Source of the DNA: Anaerolineales bacterium
GTDB lineage: Bacteria > Chloroflexota > Anaerolineae > Promineifilales > Promineifilaceae
NCBI GenBank assembly: GCA_020432595.1
Contig: JAGQGA010000151.1
Coordinates: 1-9,748, forward strand
DNA: 9,748 nucleotides
Reading direction: 5' to 3'
This document shows, in pieces, positions 1 through 6,891 of this stretch. Made by a program: the position numbers and the translations under genes. The notes beneath the pieces were generated by a model, which did not search any database, was not told where the DNA came from, and worked only from the letters and a program-made list of their open reading frames with translations. Every line of letters begins with the position of its first letter. Position 1 is the stretch's first letter.

Positions 1-256
1 GATTTTACCGCCAATCCGTTCTGGCTTCTGGGATCGTGCCGCGAAACCAACGTATGGCCGTTTGCTGAAGTATTTAAAAAAAGTTGGCTTGCCGCTTTCA
101 AGCCAACTTTCTAAAAAGGCCTCGGTTACAGCCCATTTGCCGCTTGGCTATGAGGCTGTCAGGCTTGCTAGGGCATAAATTCGGGCGTTTTGTCTCCAAG
201 TTTATGCCTCTTTTACGGAAAACTAAAGTATTCACAAATCCTCAAGTTTTTTTGAT
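1..256. other. Left-edge stretch with no confident gene
   Basis: No convincing gene is seen here. All three plus frames are open at the window edge and close at 68 (TGA), 114 (TAA) and 178 (TAA), so the 3' end of an upstream plus-strand gene could lie here. The TGA at 68, just before the hairpin at 80-110, fits that best, but the peptides are too short to identify. A weaker inverted repeat, GGCATAAA at 172-179 with TTTATGCC at 201-208, is also present. Base composition drops sharply after about 209, which marks the left side of the AT-rich island. Confidence 0.4.
80..110. terminator. Strong hairpin, probable rho-independent terminator
   Basis: A perfect 12-bp stem (80-91 with 99-110) closes a 7-nt loop. 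On the minus strand it is followed by a run of seven T (complement of 76-82), an excellent terminator tail. On the plus strand it is followed only by TTTCT, so it may act in both directions but is better for minus-strand transcripts. No minus-strand gene is visible immediately to its right, so the gene it served may have been lost when the neighbouring island arrived. Confidence 0.6.
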
Positions 257-445
257 TTGGATTACATTTCTGAACAGGTATATCAATTCAGCGAAATGTC
301 GCATACAAGTTACAATATGCAGGGAACACCAATCACTATCAAATATCCCAACTTAATGGCTAGTTTTGTAGAAAAATTCAATGAAGGGAAGCTTATTTAT
401 CTAGATGAGATCGCAATGCCCGATCATTCTCTTTGGTTTATATAA
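257..445 (+). CDS. Small hypothetical protein, possibly a truncated gene tail
   Basis: I do not recognise this 62-residue product. The frame is open from 227; possible starts are TTG at 257 or ATG at 296, and neither has a clear ribosome binding site. The C-terminal part (residues about 24-62) reads as a folded acidic/hydrophobic protein tail and has the same AT-rich composition as the next gene. Its stop TAA overlaps the next gene's start as TAATG (443-447), a sign of translational coupling and so of a real coding frame. Because the composition change lies just upstream and the frame opens abruptly, I suspect it is the 3' end of a longer gene whose 5' part was deleted. A free-standing small partner protein is the alternative. 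Confidence 0.45.
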   Translation: MDYISEQVYQFSEMSHTSYNMQGTPITIKYPNLMASFVEKFNEGKLIYLDEIAMPDHSLWFI

Positions 446-1581
446 TGCTCGATGAGTTGATACAAACTCTAAAATCTGCGATATTTCAAGGGTCCTCACT
501 TGAGCTATTTTGTTACTATTTCATCCGTGATCTACGAGTTGCAATGAACCAGCTCGACAAATCTCAATTTACCGGTGAGGTCGAACAGGTTGCTATTTCA
601 AGTTTCTTAGAAGAATATGCTGATAGGGGTGAACTAGAAAGAATTGCAAAGAGATTAAATAATCCCTTATACAAAAAGGCATTGAACATTTATCATTTTT
701 TAGGGCTTTCTCTCCAGGATCGCCTGAACGGGCCTCAAACCTTTGAGATTTTTCTTCAAGAATGTTTTGACAATCAATCTGCAAGGTACAAATATCTAAT
801 AAGTAAAATCTTTGATAAGTTTGAAGAATCGTTACGAAGGTTCCTATTCACTCAAATTGATACCCAAAATAGTTTTATCTTAATCCTGAGAAGTATTTAT
901 TTAGAAGCACCTATCAATAAAAACTCAATAATAGATGATCTAGCCAAGAATTCTGAAGATTTAGATATTATTGATTTGATGCTACTTGAGGATTTTAGAG
1001 ATATTCAATCTATTGGGCATAACAGGCTACAGGGTCAATTATTCGATGACATCAGGTGGTGTGCTACAGAAATCCAGAGTAAGCATAGGATTCTGAACAA
1101 TAAGGAAGACCAATATAACAGCCTTTTTCAGTCGTTGCTTTCCGCTAAAGGATATAAGGTACTGGATCAAGCACAACGTGGTTCATCATATACAGGTACA
1201 CAATATGGTGAATTAGATGTAGCAGTTTTTACCAAAGAGAATATTCCCTTATCTATTCTGGAAGCTTTTATCATTGGTTCTATAGACACCAACTATATTA
1301 CAAAACATTTAAGAAAGCTTTCTGAAAACTACGATCCAAACGGTTTGCAAAACAACTACGCCGTTATTTACTCCCAAAACAACAACTTTTTAGATTTATG
1401 GGAGAGGTATAAAGATTTTGTAGCCACAATCAATTTTGAGCATAAAATGATGGGAACCCAAGTTGACGATATAACTAACAGATTCCCTCAATTTGCTGGA
1501 ATCAAAATAGGTTTAACTAAGCATCAGAATAGAGGAAATATTGTTCAAATTTATCATATCTTTATGGATATGAATTTATAA
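445..1581 (+). CDS. PD-(D/E)XK nuclease-like protein, possible defence gene
   Basis: The product is about 378 residues from the ATG at 445, chosen because it overlaps the preceding stop (TAATG); an in-frame TTG at 433 would add four residues. Residues 1 to about 215 are predicted mostly alpha-helical, with no known motif seen. From about 220 there is a pattern typical of restriction-endonuclease-like folds: a helix with E221/D222 and AKGYKVLDQAQRG, then GELDVAVF (D258), a spacer, and SILEAF (E273). The usual Lys two residues after that Glu is absent (Phe instead); K287 or K291 in the following helix could replace it, as in families with a migrated lysine. No signal peptide or membrane segment is seen. 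The gene is AT-rich, lacks the AACGGCCGTT palindrome and sits with an unidentified short ORF. The nuclease fold is inferred from motif pattern only; a phage-defence role is a further inference from composition and context. Confidence 0.6.
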   Translation: MLDELIQTLKSAIFQGSSLELFCYYFIRDLRVAMNQLDKSQFTGEVEQVAISSFLEEYADRGELERIAKRLNNPLYKKALNIYHFLGLSLQDRLNGPQTFEIFLQECFDNQSARYKYLISKIFDKFEESLRRFLFTQIDTQNSFILILRSIYLEAPINKNSIIDDLAKNSEDLDIIDLMLLEDFRDIQSIGHNRLQGQLFDDIRWCATEIQSKHRILNNKEDQYNSLFQSLLSAKGYKVLDQAQRGSSYTGTQYGELDVAVFTKENIPLSILEAFIIGSIDTNYITKHLRKLSENYDPNGLQNNYAVIYSQNNNFLDLWERYKDFVATINFEHKMMGTQVDDITNRFPQFAGIKIGLTKHQNRGNIVQIYHIFMDMNL

Positions 1582-1617
1582 GTAACGGCCGTTATCCTAC
1601 CCTAATGTATCAAACAA

Positions 1618-1652
1618 AAAAAGCCGAGTTTCTCCACGAAACTCGGCTTTTT
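1618..1652. terminator. Bidirectional rho-independent terminator
   Basis: A perfect 15-bp stem (1618-1632 with 1638-1652) surrounds a 5-nt loop, with A-runs on the left and T-runs on the right, so it should terminate transcription in both directions. It sits 36 bases after the stop of the nuclease-like gene and just beyond the end of the minus-strand ABC fragment and toxin gene. It is the homologue of the hairpin at 2615-2649, so the nuclease gene appears to use a terminator that originally belonged to an ABC exporter gene. Confidence 0.9.
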
Positions 1653-1672
1653 AGCAGATACGCCACAGACGA

Positions 1673-1864
1673 TTAATCCCCCAGCACAGGCATCAGGAAC
1701 CCTTCACCCTCCTCAACCGCATCCTCATCCTGCTCCACATGCTCAAATTGGCTGTTGTACAGGTCGGCATAGAAGCCGCTGCGTTCCAGCAGCCCCAAAT
1801 GCGTGCCTTGCTCCACAATGTCGCCGTCGCGCATCACCAAAATCAGGTCGGCGTTGCGGATGGT
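1673..1864 (-). pseudogene. Severed 3' end of an ABC exporter gene
   Basis: This is the last 63 codons plus stop of an ABC exporter ATPase domain, equivalent to residues 569-631 of the intact gene at 2670-4565. It starts just after the H-loop, so Walker A, signature, Walker B and the switch histidine are all missing and it cannot be functional alone. Eleven of 192 coding positions differ from the intact copy: eight are silent and three change residues (Gly to Ser, Glu to Asp, Asp to Gly). The surplus of silent changes shows that the copies diverged while the protein was still under selection. The fragment therefore probably comes from a once-functional paralogue or allele rather than from a recent copying accident. 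Confidence 0.88.
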
Positions 1865-2295
1865 TACCTGTCCTCAATCGCATCAAACAATGATTGAACA
1901 CCCCAAAGCTGCACACCATAATTTGCCATAGCCCGGCGCAACTCTTCGTCAGCACGTAAATCATCATCACCGGTCACAATCACATTCGCTTGACCATCAA
2001 TCGCTGTGGCTAATACAGGGTGGTCTTTAGGATCACGACAACGAGGTGGGATAGTTTTTAATTCAACCATCTCAGCACGAAAGTACATCTGACGATACAG
2101 CTTTTCTGCCTGCTTCGGGTCAATCTGTTTCTGTAATCGAGGGCGTTGCCACACCGCTTCGTATTCGTCAAGTAAAGCCTGACTGGTAATCAATTGGAAT
2201 TTTCCAGCTTGCCACGCAGTTAAGACAGGCAAGGTAAGACGACCTCGCAATAAAATGCGTATCCAAATATTCGTGTCTACAACAATGCGAAGCAT
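1864..2295 (-). CDS. PIN-domain ribonuclease toxin of a type II toxin-antitoxin pair
   Basis: The product is 143 residues, normal for stand-alone PIN toxins of the COG1569-like group. Such toxins are metal-dependent RNases that cut cellular RNA when not bound by their antitoxin. The acidic active-site set is visible: D7 in VVDTNIW near the N terminus, E44 in LLDEYE, D91 in [14 protein letters not shown], and a late Asp cluster D110-D112 in VIVTGDDDL. It starts at the ATG at 2293-2295, five bases after the antitoxin stop, and is thus in the same transcript. Its stop codon lies exactly at the border of direct repeat A, but the C terminus looks complete for the family. Local G+C is lower than in the ABC genes (25/60 at 2041-2100). 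Family assignment is confident; the RNA target is unknown. Confidence 0.9.
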   Translation of the reverse strand: MLRIVVDTNIWIRILLRGRLTLPVLTAWQAGKFQLITSQALLDEYEAVWQRPRLQKQIDPKQAEKLYRQMYFRAEMVELKTIPPRCRDPKDHPVLATAIDGQANVIVTGDDDLRADEELRRAMANYGVQLWGVQSLFDAIEDR

Positions 2296-2300
2296 AAAAA

Positions 2301-2546
2301 TTAGGAACGTTGCTGACGGACTGCCCGAATCTCGGCCAAGATGTCATTATCAGAAATCGCATCAGTGGGTGGTTGGCTGTAGAGTTCAGTGATTAGCTGC
2401 GACAATTCAGCGTCTAATTCTGTATCAGCCAATGCTCTGGCAAATTTGGCTCTCTCTCGTGGCTCCAGTTGGCGAACGGCCGTTATCAACTGCTCAACCG
2501 TTAACTGTACCTGGATGTTAGGAATTGTGACTGTAGCTGCGCTCAT
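2301..2546 (-). CDS. Antitoxin partner of the PIN toxin
   Basis: This 81-residue protein is encoded directly upstream of the PIN toxin, with a 5-base gap. The N-terminal part has alternating beta-like residues (TVTIPNIQVQLTVEQLITAV) followed by charged helices (QLEPRERAKFARAL), and the C-terminal third is acidic with an ISDNDILAEIRAVRQ helix that could wrap the toxin. Small proteins of this sort commonly precede COG1569-type PIN toxins. I see no clear ribbon-helix-helix or AbrB motif, so the DNA-binding part is uncertain. The start ATG at 2544-2546 has a good Shine-Dalgarno, GAGGTG at 2552-2557, five bases away. The gene contains one AACGGCCGTT copy (2475), read as Thr-Ala-Val. The antitoxin role is inferred from position, size and partner. 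Confidence 0.8.
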   Translation of the reverse strand: MSAATVTIPNIQVQLTVEQLITAVRQLEPRERAKFARALADTELDAELSQLITELYSQPPTDAISDNDILAEIRAVRQQRS

Positions 2547-2574
2547 GTCATCACCTCAGCAAAAGTTTGACTCC

Positions 2575-2583
2575 ATTATAACA
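2575..2583 (-). promoter_or_regulatory. Extended -10 promoter for the toxin-antitoxin operon
   Basis: On the minus strand the sequence reads TGTTATAAT, a perfect TATAAT with an upstream TG (extended -10). The predicted start is near 2568, giving a leader of about 22 bases with a GAGGTG ribosome binding site. A TTGACA is also present (complement of 2605-2610) but is 24 bp away, too far for a normal -35, so the extended -10 probably does the work. Confidence 0.65.
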
Positions 2584-2592
2584 TGCCTACGG

Positions 2593-2861
2593 CCTCCCCC
2601 AACTTGTCAAACAAAAAAAGCCGAGCTTCTGCCCGAAACTCGGCTCTTTCGCAGATAGCCTACAGACGATTAATCTCCCAGCACAGGCATCAGAAACCCT
2701 TCATCCTCCTCAACCGCGTCCTCATCCTGCTCCACATGCTCAAACTGGCTGTTGTACAGTTCGGCATAGAAGCCGCCGCGTTCCAGCAGCCCCAAATGCG
2801 TACCTTGCTCTACAATGTCGCCGTCGCGCATTACCAGAATCAGGTCGGCGTTGCGGATGGT
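2593..2861. repeat. Direct repeat copy B (native 3' end of ABC gene)
   Basis: This is the partner of the repeat at 1596-1864. Here the sequence is continuous with the intact ABC exporter gene, so this copy occupies the native location. The right border at 2861 falls inside the gene, just after the codon for Thr569. The coding part is 94% identical between copies and the non-coding part (62 positions) about 87%. Confidence 0.9.
2615..2649 (-). terminator. Terminator of the MarR-ABC-ABC operon
   Basis: An imperfect 15-position stem with two mismatches (2615-2629 with 2635-2649) has a 5-nt loop and, on the minus strand, a T7 tail. It lies 20 bases past the stop of the ABC exporter gene. It is the homologue of the perfect hairpin at 1618-1652. 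The TTGACA upstream of the toxin-antitoxin promoter overlaps the flank of this hairpin. Confidence 0.85.
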
Positions 2862-4565
2862 GGAGAGGCGGTGGGCGATGATGAAGCTGGTGCGCCCCAC
2901 CATCAGGCGATCCATGGCCTGCTGAATCAGCACTTCGGTGCGGGTGTCCACCGAACTGGTGGCCTCGTCCAAAATGAGGATTTTGGGGTCGGCCAGCACC
3001 GCCCGCGCAATGGTCAAAAGCTGCATTTGCCCTTGCGAGATGTTGGTCGTTTCCTCGTTGATGACCAAGTTGTAGCCATCGGCCAGCGTGTGGACAAAAT
3101 GGTCTACGTGGGCGGCTTGGGCGGCGGCAACCACTTCCTCATCGGTGGCATCCGGCCGGCCGTAGCGGATATTCTCCATAATCGTGTCGTTATAGAGCCA
3201 GGTGTCTTGCAGTACCATGCCAAACCAGCGGCGCAAATCTTGTCGCTTAAAGTCACGAATGTCGTAGCCATCCACCAAAATCGCGCCGTCGTTGACATCA
3301 TAAAAGCGCATCAACAGCTTGACAATGGTCGTCTTGCCCGCGCCTGTTGGCCCAACAATGGCAACCTTTTGCCCAGGATTGGCAACGGCCGATAAGTTGT
3401 GGATAATCGGCTTGTCGGCCTCATAGCCAAAACGCACATTGCGGAATTCCACATGCCCTTGCAACGATTCCAGCTTGATTGGGGTTGTCGTTTCCTTCAC
3501 CTCTTCCGGCTCATCCAGAAACTCAAAGACGCGCTCGGCGGCAGCGGCCGTTTGCTGCAAAATGTTGGAAATGTTGGCTAACTGCATCAACGGCTGGTTA
3601 AACGAGCGTACATATTGGATAAACGCCTGAATATCACCCACCGTAATCGCATTCCGCACCGTTAGGTAGCCACCGACGATGACCACCGCCACATACCCCA
3701 GGTTGCCGACAAAAAACATCATTGGCATCAGCAAACCGGACAGGAATTGGGATTTCCAGGCTACGCCGTAGAGCGTGTCGTTAAACCCTTCAAATTTCTC
3801 GATACTGCGAGCTTCGCCGTTGAACGCCTTCATGACGCGATGGCCGCCAAACATCTCCTCCACATGACCATTGACATACCCTAGATAATTCTGCTGTTCC
3901 TTAAAGTAGACCTGGGAACGGCTGACGACAAAGCCGACCACACCCAACGTCAGGGGAATGACCAGCAGAGCCACCAACGTCATCACCCAGCTAATGGTCA
4001 ACATCATAACCAGCACGCCGATGACGGTGATGACCGAGGTGATGATCTGAGTCAGGCTTTGGCTGAGGGTTTGGTTAACGGTATCTACGTCGTTGGTGAT
4101 GCGCGACAGCACTTCACCCTGCGTCGTTTTGTCGTAATAACTCAGCGGCAGCCGGTTCATCTTGGCCGCAATTTCCTCACGGAAGCGGTAGGAGATGTCG
4201 GTGGAGACATCGGCCATCATCCAGGCCATTATGTAGGCGAAGATGGCGGAAATGATGTAGAGGATGAGGATGGTGAGCAGAATGCGGCCGATGTAGTCAA
4301 AATCAATTGAGCCGGTACCGGCAATTTGTGCCATCACCCCTTCAAACAATTTGGTGGTGGCGTTGCCCAACACTTTGGGGCCAACAATGTTAAAGACCGT
4401 TGAAGCAATGGCGAAGATAACCACCACAATGATCTTCAGTCGGTGCGCCCGCAAATAGTGGGCGAGCTTGACCATGGTTCCTTTGAAGTTACGCGCTTTG
4501 TCGCCCTTACGCATGGCACCCATTGGCCCGCCTTCGCCAGAACGACTACGTCCGTGCATCATCAT
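2670..4565 (-). CDS. ABC multidrug-type exporter half-transporter, consensus ATP-site subunit
   Basis: This 631-residue half-transporter has an N-terminal membrane domain (about six segments, residues 40-335) and a C-terminal ATPase domain (about 365-610). Walker A is GPTGAGKTT (405-413), the Q-loop Gln is 453, Walker B is ILILDEATS with the catalytic Glu534, and the switch His is 565. The signature is altered: NISQGQ (508-513) instead of LSGGQ. This is the mirror image of the partner encoded upstream, so the two should form a heterodimer with one active and one degenerate ATP site, as in the TM287/288, BmrCD and LmrCD group. The glycine-rich, basic N terminus (about 1-30) and the acidic tail (611-623) lie in the cytoplasm. 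It starts in the ATG triplet overlapping the upstream stop by four bases, with GGAGG at 4575-4579. The substrate cannot be told. It has no perfect AACGGCCGTT copy. Confidence 0.95.
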   Translation of the reverse strand: MMMHGRSRSGEGGPMGAMRKGDKARNFKGTMVKLAHYLRAHRLKIIVVVIFAIASTVFNIVGPKVLGNATTKLFEGVMAQIAGTGSIDFDYIGRILLTILILYIISAIFAYIMAWMMADVSTDISYRFREEIAAKMNRLPLSYYDKTTQGEVLSRITNDVDTVNQTLSQSLTQIITSVITVIGVLVMMLTISWVMTLVALLVIPLTLGVVGFVVSRSQVYFKEQQNYLGYVNGHVEEMFGGHRVMKAFNGEARSIEKFEGFNDTLYGVAWKSQFLSGLLMPMMFFVGNLGYVAVVIVGGYLTVRNAITVGDIQAFIQYVRSFNQPLMQLANISNILQQTAAAAERVFEFLDEPEEVKETTTPIKLESLQGHVEFRNVRFGYEADKPIIHNLSAVANPGQKVAIVGPTGAGKTTIVKLLMRFYDVNDGAILVDGYDIRDFKRQDLRRWFGMVLQDTWLYNDTIMENIRYGRPDATDEEVVAAAQAAHVDHFVHTLADGYNLVINEETTNISQGQMQLLTIARAVLADPKILILDEATSSVDTRTEVLIQQAMDRLMVGRTSFIIAHRLSTIRNADLILVMRDGDIVEQGTHLGLLERGGFYAELYNSQFEHVEQDEDAVEEDEGFLMPVLGD

Positions 4566-6805
4566 GATGATAGTTCCTCCATACTGAGCTGCGACAGGGC
4601 GATTTCCTGGTACGTTTCGCAGTTTGCCATTAATTCGTTGTGGGTGCCTTTGCCAACCATCCGGCCGTGTTCCAAGACCACAATCTGGTCGGCATTTTTC
4701 ACCGTCGAGACGCGCTGCGTGACGATGAGAATGGTGCTGTCGTTGGTGCTTTCATACAAAGCCCGTCGCAAAGCAGCATCGGTTTTGAAGTCTAGGGCGG
4801 AAAAGGTGTCGTCAAAGATGTAGATGGGTGGCTGTTTGACCAGGGCGCGGGCGATGGAAAGGCGCTGCCGCTGCCCGCCTGAGACGTTTGTCCCACCCTG
4901 TGAGATTTCGGTTGCCAACCCATCGGGTTTTTCTTTGATGAAGTCGGCGGCTTGGGCGATGGTAACGGCCGTTTCCAAATCCTCTTTCGTCGCCAGCTCA
5001 TCCGCATAGCGCAAATTGCTCTCGTTGGTTCCAGAGAACAAGACACCCTTTTGCGGCACATAGCCAATCTTGTCCCGCAGGTCGTGCTGCGTCACCTCGC
5101 GGATGTCTATACCATCCAGCAAAACTGCGCCGCCGGTAACATCATAGAAACGGGGAATCAGGTTCACCACCGTAGATTTGCCTGAACCCGTGGAGCCAAT
5201 AAAGGCGGTGGTTTCGCCGGGTCGCGCCACGAAGCTGACATGATGCAGCACGTCGGTGTCGGCACCGGGATAGCGGAAAGAGACGTTGCGGAATTCCACC
5301 TCGCCCTGAAATTGCCCGTTTAGACGTTTGGGAGCTACCGGGTCGTTAATGATCAGGTCGGTTTCCAACACATCGGCAATCCGTTCGGCCGAGACGGAGG
5401 CGCGGGGCAGGATGATGAAGAGCATGGAGAGCATGAGGAAGGAGAAGACGATTTGCACGGCGTATTCTAAAAAGGCCATCATGTCGCCTATTTGAATGTT
5501 GGCTTCGGCCACCTGGTGCGCCCCAACCCAGATGATGACGACGGAGAGGACGTTGAGGACAAACATCATGACGGGCATCATAACGGCCGTTATTCGAGCA
5601 GTGAACAAGGTGTTTTCGGCCAACTCCACATTGGCTTTGTCAAACCGTTTTTCCTCAAACGGCTGCATGTTGAAGGCGCGAATCACCATCATGCCGGACA
5701 AATTTTCCCGCGCCACCAGATTGAGCTTGTCAATTAGTGCCTGCATGACGCGGAATTTGGGCATGGCGATGGAGATAGTGATAACGATGACACTTATGAG
5801 CACCACAACCGCCAGAGCAATGGTCCACCACATGGAGGCACTTTTGCCAATGGCGCGAATAATGCCGCCCACGCCCATAATCGGCGCATAGAAGACGAGC
5901 CGCACCATAAACATCGTCACCATTTGCAGTTGGGTGATGTCGTTGGTGGAGCGGGTGATAAGCGAGGCGGTGGGGAATTTGTCAAACTCAATGCTGGAGA
6001 AGCTTTCCACCTTTTTGAAGATGTCGCTGCGTAAATCGCGCCCCACACCAGCGGCAATTTTGGCCGACAGGTAAGCGACGCTGATGGTGCAAAAGGCGGC
6101 CAACAGGGTAATGCCCAGCATGATCGCGCCGGCTCGCCAAATGTAGCGGCTTTGCAGTTGGCTAATGTCTACACCGAGTGCTTCGTATTCAGCTTTGACG
6201 GCGGTAACGGCCGTTTGTTCCACCATCCTCTCCCCCAACGCCGCAAACCGCTCATTCATATTGGCCGAAAGCTGCTCGCGTTGGGCGGTTGGCAACTGCC
6301 CCAACATGGCAAACAAATCCACCCCAGGGGGCAGTTGCGACAAATCAAACGCGCCGCCGCCACCTAGCTGCGCCGCTGCCTCCGGGTCTTCCATCGCCCG
6401 CTGCAACCCCGATACCGCCAGCAATGCTTTGGCAATAGGTGTCTTGAGCGCATCCAAGTCATCCTGGCTCATCTCGTTGAGGACGTAGATTGGCTCATCC
6501 TTCAAGAGCGGATAGGTTTCTTCATAATCGGCCGCCGCCGTGGTGTTGGGTTCAATGAGGGTGTAAGCGTTGCGAACGGCCGTTGCCTCATCGTCATTCA
6601 AAAACAGCAGCAGTCGAGTCATCGTCTCCTGCCGCATCGCCTCTGGCACAGTGCTTTCCACACCGCTTTGCTGAATACCCGTATTGATAATGCGCGACAG
6701 ATAATCGGGCAGCATCAGGTCAAAGTTAGCCTGGGCGAATAACAAGATGACGGCCGCCACAAACATGAGCATGTAGGGCTTTAGGTATCTACGTATTCGT
6801 AACAT
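4562..6805 (-). CDS. ABC multidrug-type exporter half-transporter with large extracellular domain, degenerate ATP-site subunit
   Basis: The 747-residue product exceeds the usual 580-620 because about 175 residues (roughly 46-222) are inserted between membrane segments 1 and 2, which places them outside the cell. This part is Ala/Leu/Glu-rich and helical with a Gly/Pro-rich centre (GGGG at 148-151). The ATPase domain has Walker A GSTGSGKST (537-545), Q-loop Gln585 and a canonical signature VSGGQ (641-645). Walker B ends in Asp-Asp (665-666) where the catalytic Glu is expected, and the switch His is replaced by Gln697 in IVTQRVST. It therefore contributes the dead Walker half and the good signature of the heterodimer. 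It is the middle gene of the operon, 70 bases after marR, with Shine-Dalgarno AAGGAA before the ATG at 6803-6805. Four palindrome copies lie inside it. Likely an efflux or lipid-type exporter; substrate unknown. Confidence 0.95.
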   Translation of the reverse strand: MLRIRRYLKPYMLMFVAAVILLFAQANFDLMLPDYLSRIINTGIQQSGVESTVPEAMRQETMTRLLLFLNDDEATAVRNAYTLIEPNTTAAADYEETYPLLKDEPIYVLNEMSQDDLDALKTPIAKALLAVSGLQRAMEDPEAAAQLGGGGAFDLSQLPPGVDLFAMLGQLPTAQREQLSANMNERFAALGERMVEQTAVTAVKAEYEALGVDISQLQSRYIWRAGAIMLGITLLAAFCTISVAYLSAKIAAGVGRDLRSDIFKKVESFSSIEFDKFPTASLITRSTNDITQLQMVTMFMVRLVFYAPIMGVGGIIRAIGKSASMWWTIALAVVVLISVIVITISIAMPKFRVMQALIDKLNLVARENLSGMMVIRAFNMQPFEEKRFDKANVELAENTLFTARITAVMMPVMMFVLNVLSVVIIWVGAHQVAEANIQIGDMMAFLEYAVQIVFSFLMLSMLFIILPRASVSAERIADVLETDLIINDPVAPKRLNGQFQGEVEFRNVSFRYPGADTDVLHHVSFVARPGETTAFIGSTGSGKSTVVNLIPRFYDVTGGAVLLDGIDIREVTQHDLRDKIGYVPQKGVLFSGTNESNLRYADELATKEDLETAVTIAQAADFIKEKPDGLATEISQGGTNVSGGQRQRLSIARALVKQPPIYIFDDTFSALDFKTDAALRRALYESTNDSTILIVTQRVSTVKNADQIVVLEHGRMVGKGTHNELMANCETYQEIALSQLSMEELSS

Positions 6806-6839
6806 AGTTGATTTCCTTATAGGTTATTGGCTATTGGAA

Positions 6840-6891
6840 GATTGGGGATTGTGAACCTTCATTAATCTCCAATCTCTAATCCCCAATCTCC
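6840..6891. repeat. Heptamer tandem repeat and inverted repeat at the marR-ABC junction
   Basis: Four tandem 7-mers (AATCTCC, AATCTCT, AATCCCC, AATCTCC) run from 6864 to 6891 and overlap the last codons of marR. An 11-bp inverted repeat pairs GATTGGGGATT (6840-6850) with AATCCCCAATC (6878-6888). On the minus-strand transcript this makes a hairpin with no T tail, so it is not a classical terminator; it may affect mRNA processing or the ratio of regulator to transporter, or may be a non-functional low-complexity insertion. The last residues of MarR (about REIGD) are encoded by it. Confidence 0.6.

Larger units (their letters stand above)
1596..1864. repeat. Direct repeat copy A (3' end of ABC gene plus terminator)
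   Basis: This copy matches 2593-2861 at a constant offset of 997 bp with no gaps. Over 1611-1864 I count 19 mismatches in 254 positions (92.5% identity); identity fades to the left of 1611 and stops abruptly after 1864. It encloses the hairpin terminator and a severed ABC-exporter gene end. With copy B it brackets the toxin-antitoxin pair. Confidence 0.9.

Noticed and set aside
1..178. Plus-strand partial proteins open at the left edge
   Set aside because: Three frames are open for 22 to 59 codons and none gives a recognisable peptide, so choosing one as a gene cannot be justified.
84..356. 90-codon plus-strand frame at the left edge
   Set aside because: It runs through the hairpin terminator and overlaps the better-supported frame coupled to the nuclease gene; the composition changes midway and there is no ribosome binding site.
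1743..1970. Minus-strand frame joining the toxin end and the ABC fragment
   Set aside because: It is out of frame with both the PIN toxin and the exporter fragment, so it is not a fusion product.
2605..2610. TTGACA as a standard -35 for the toxin-antitoxin promoter
   Set aside because: The 24-bp gap to TATAAT is too long for normal sigma70 spacing; the extended -10 alone explains the promoter.
2583..3395. 270-codon open frame on the plus strand
   Set aside because: It lies wholly antisense to the terminator and ATPase domain of the confident ABC exporter gene; its His/Gln/Gly-rich product is typical of a mirror frame.
6840..6888. Inverted repeat as a terminator between marR and the exporter genes
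   Set aside because: The loop is 27 nt and no T-run follows on the minus strand; the downstream genes have their own ribosome binding site and fit the same operon.
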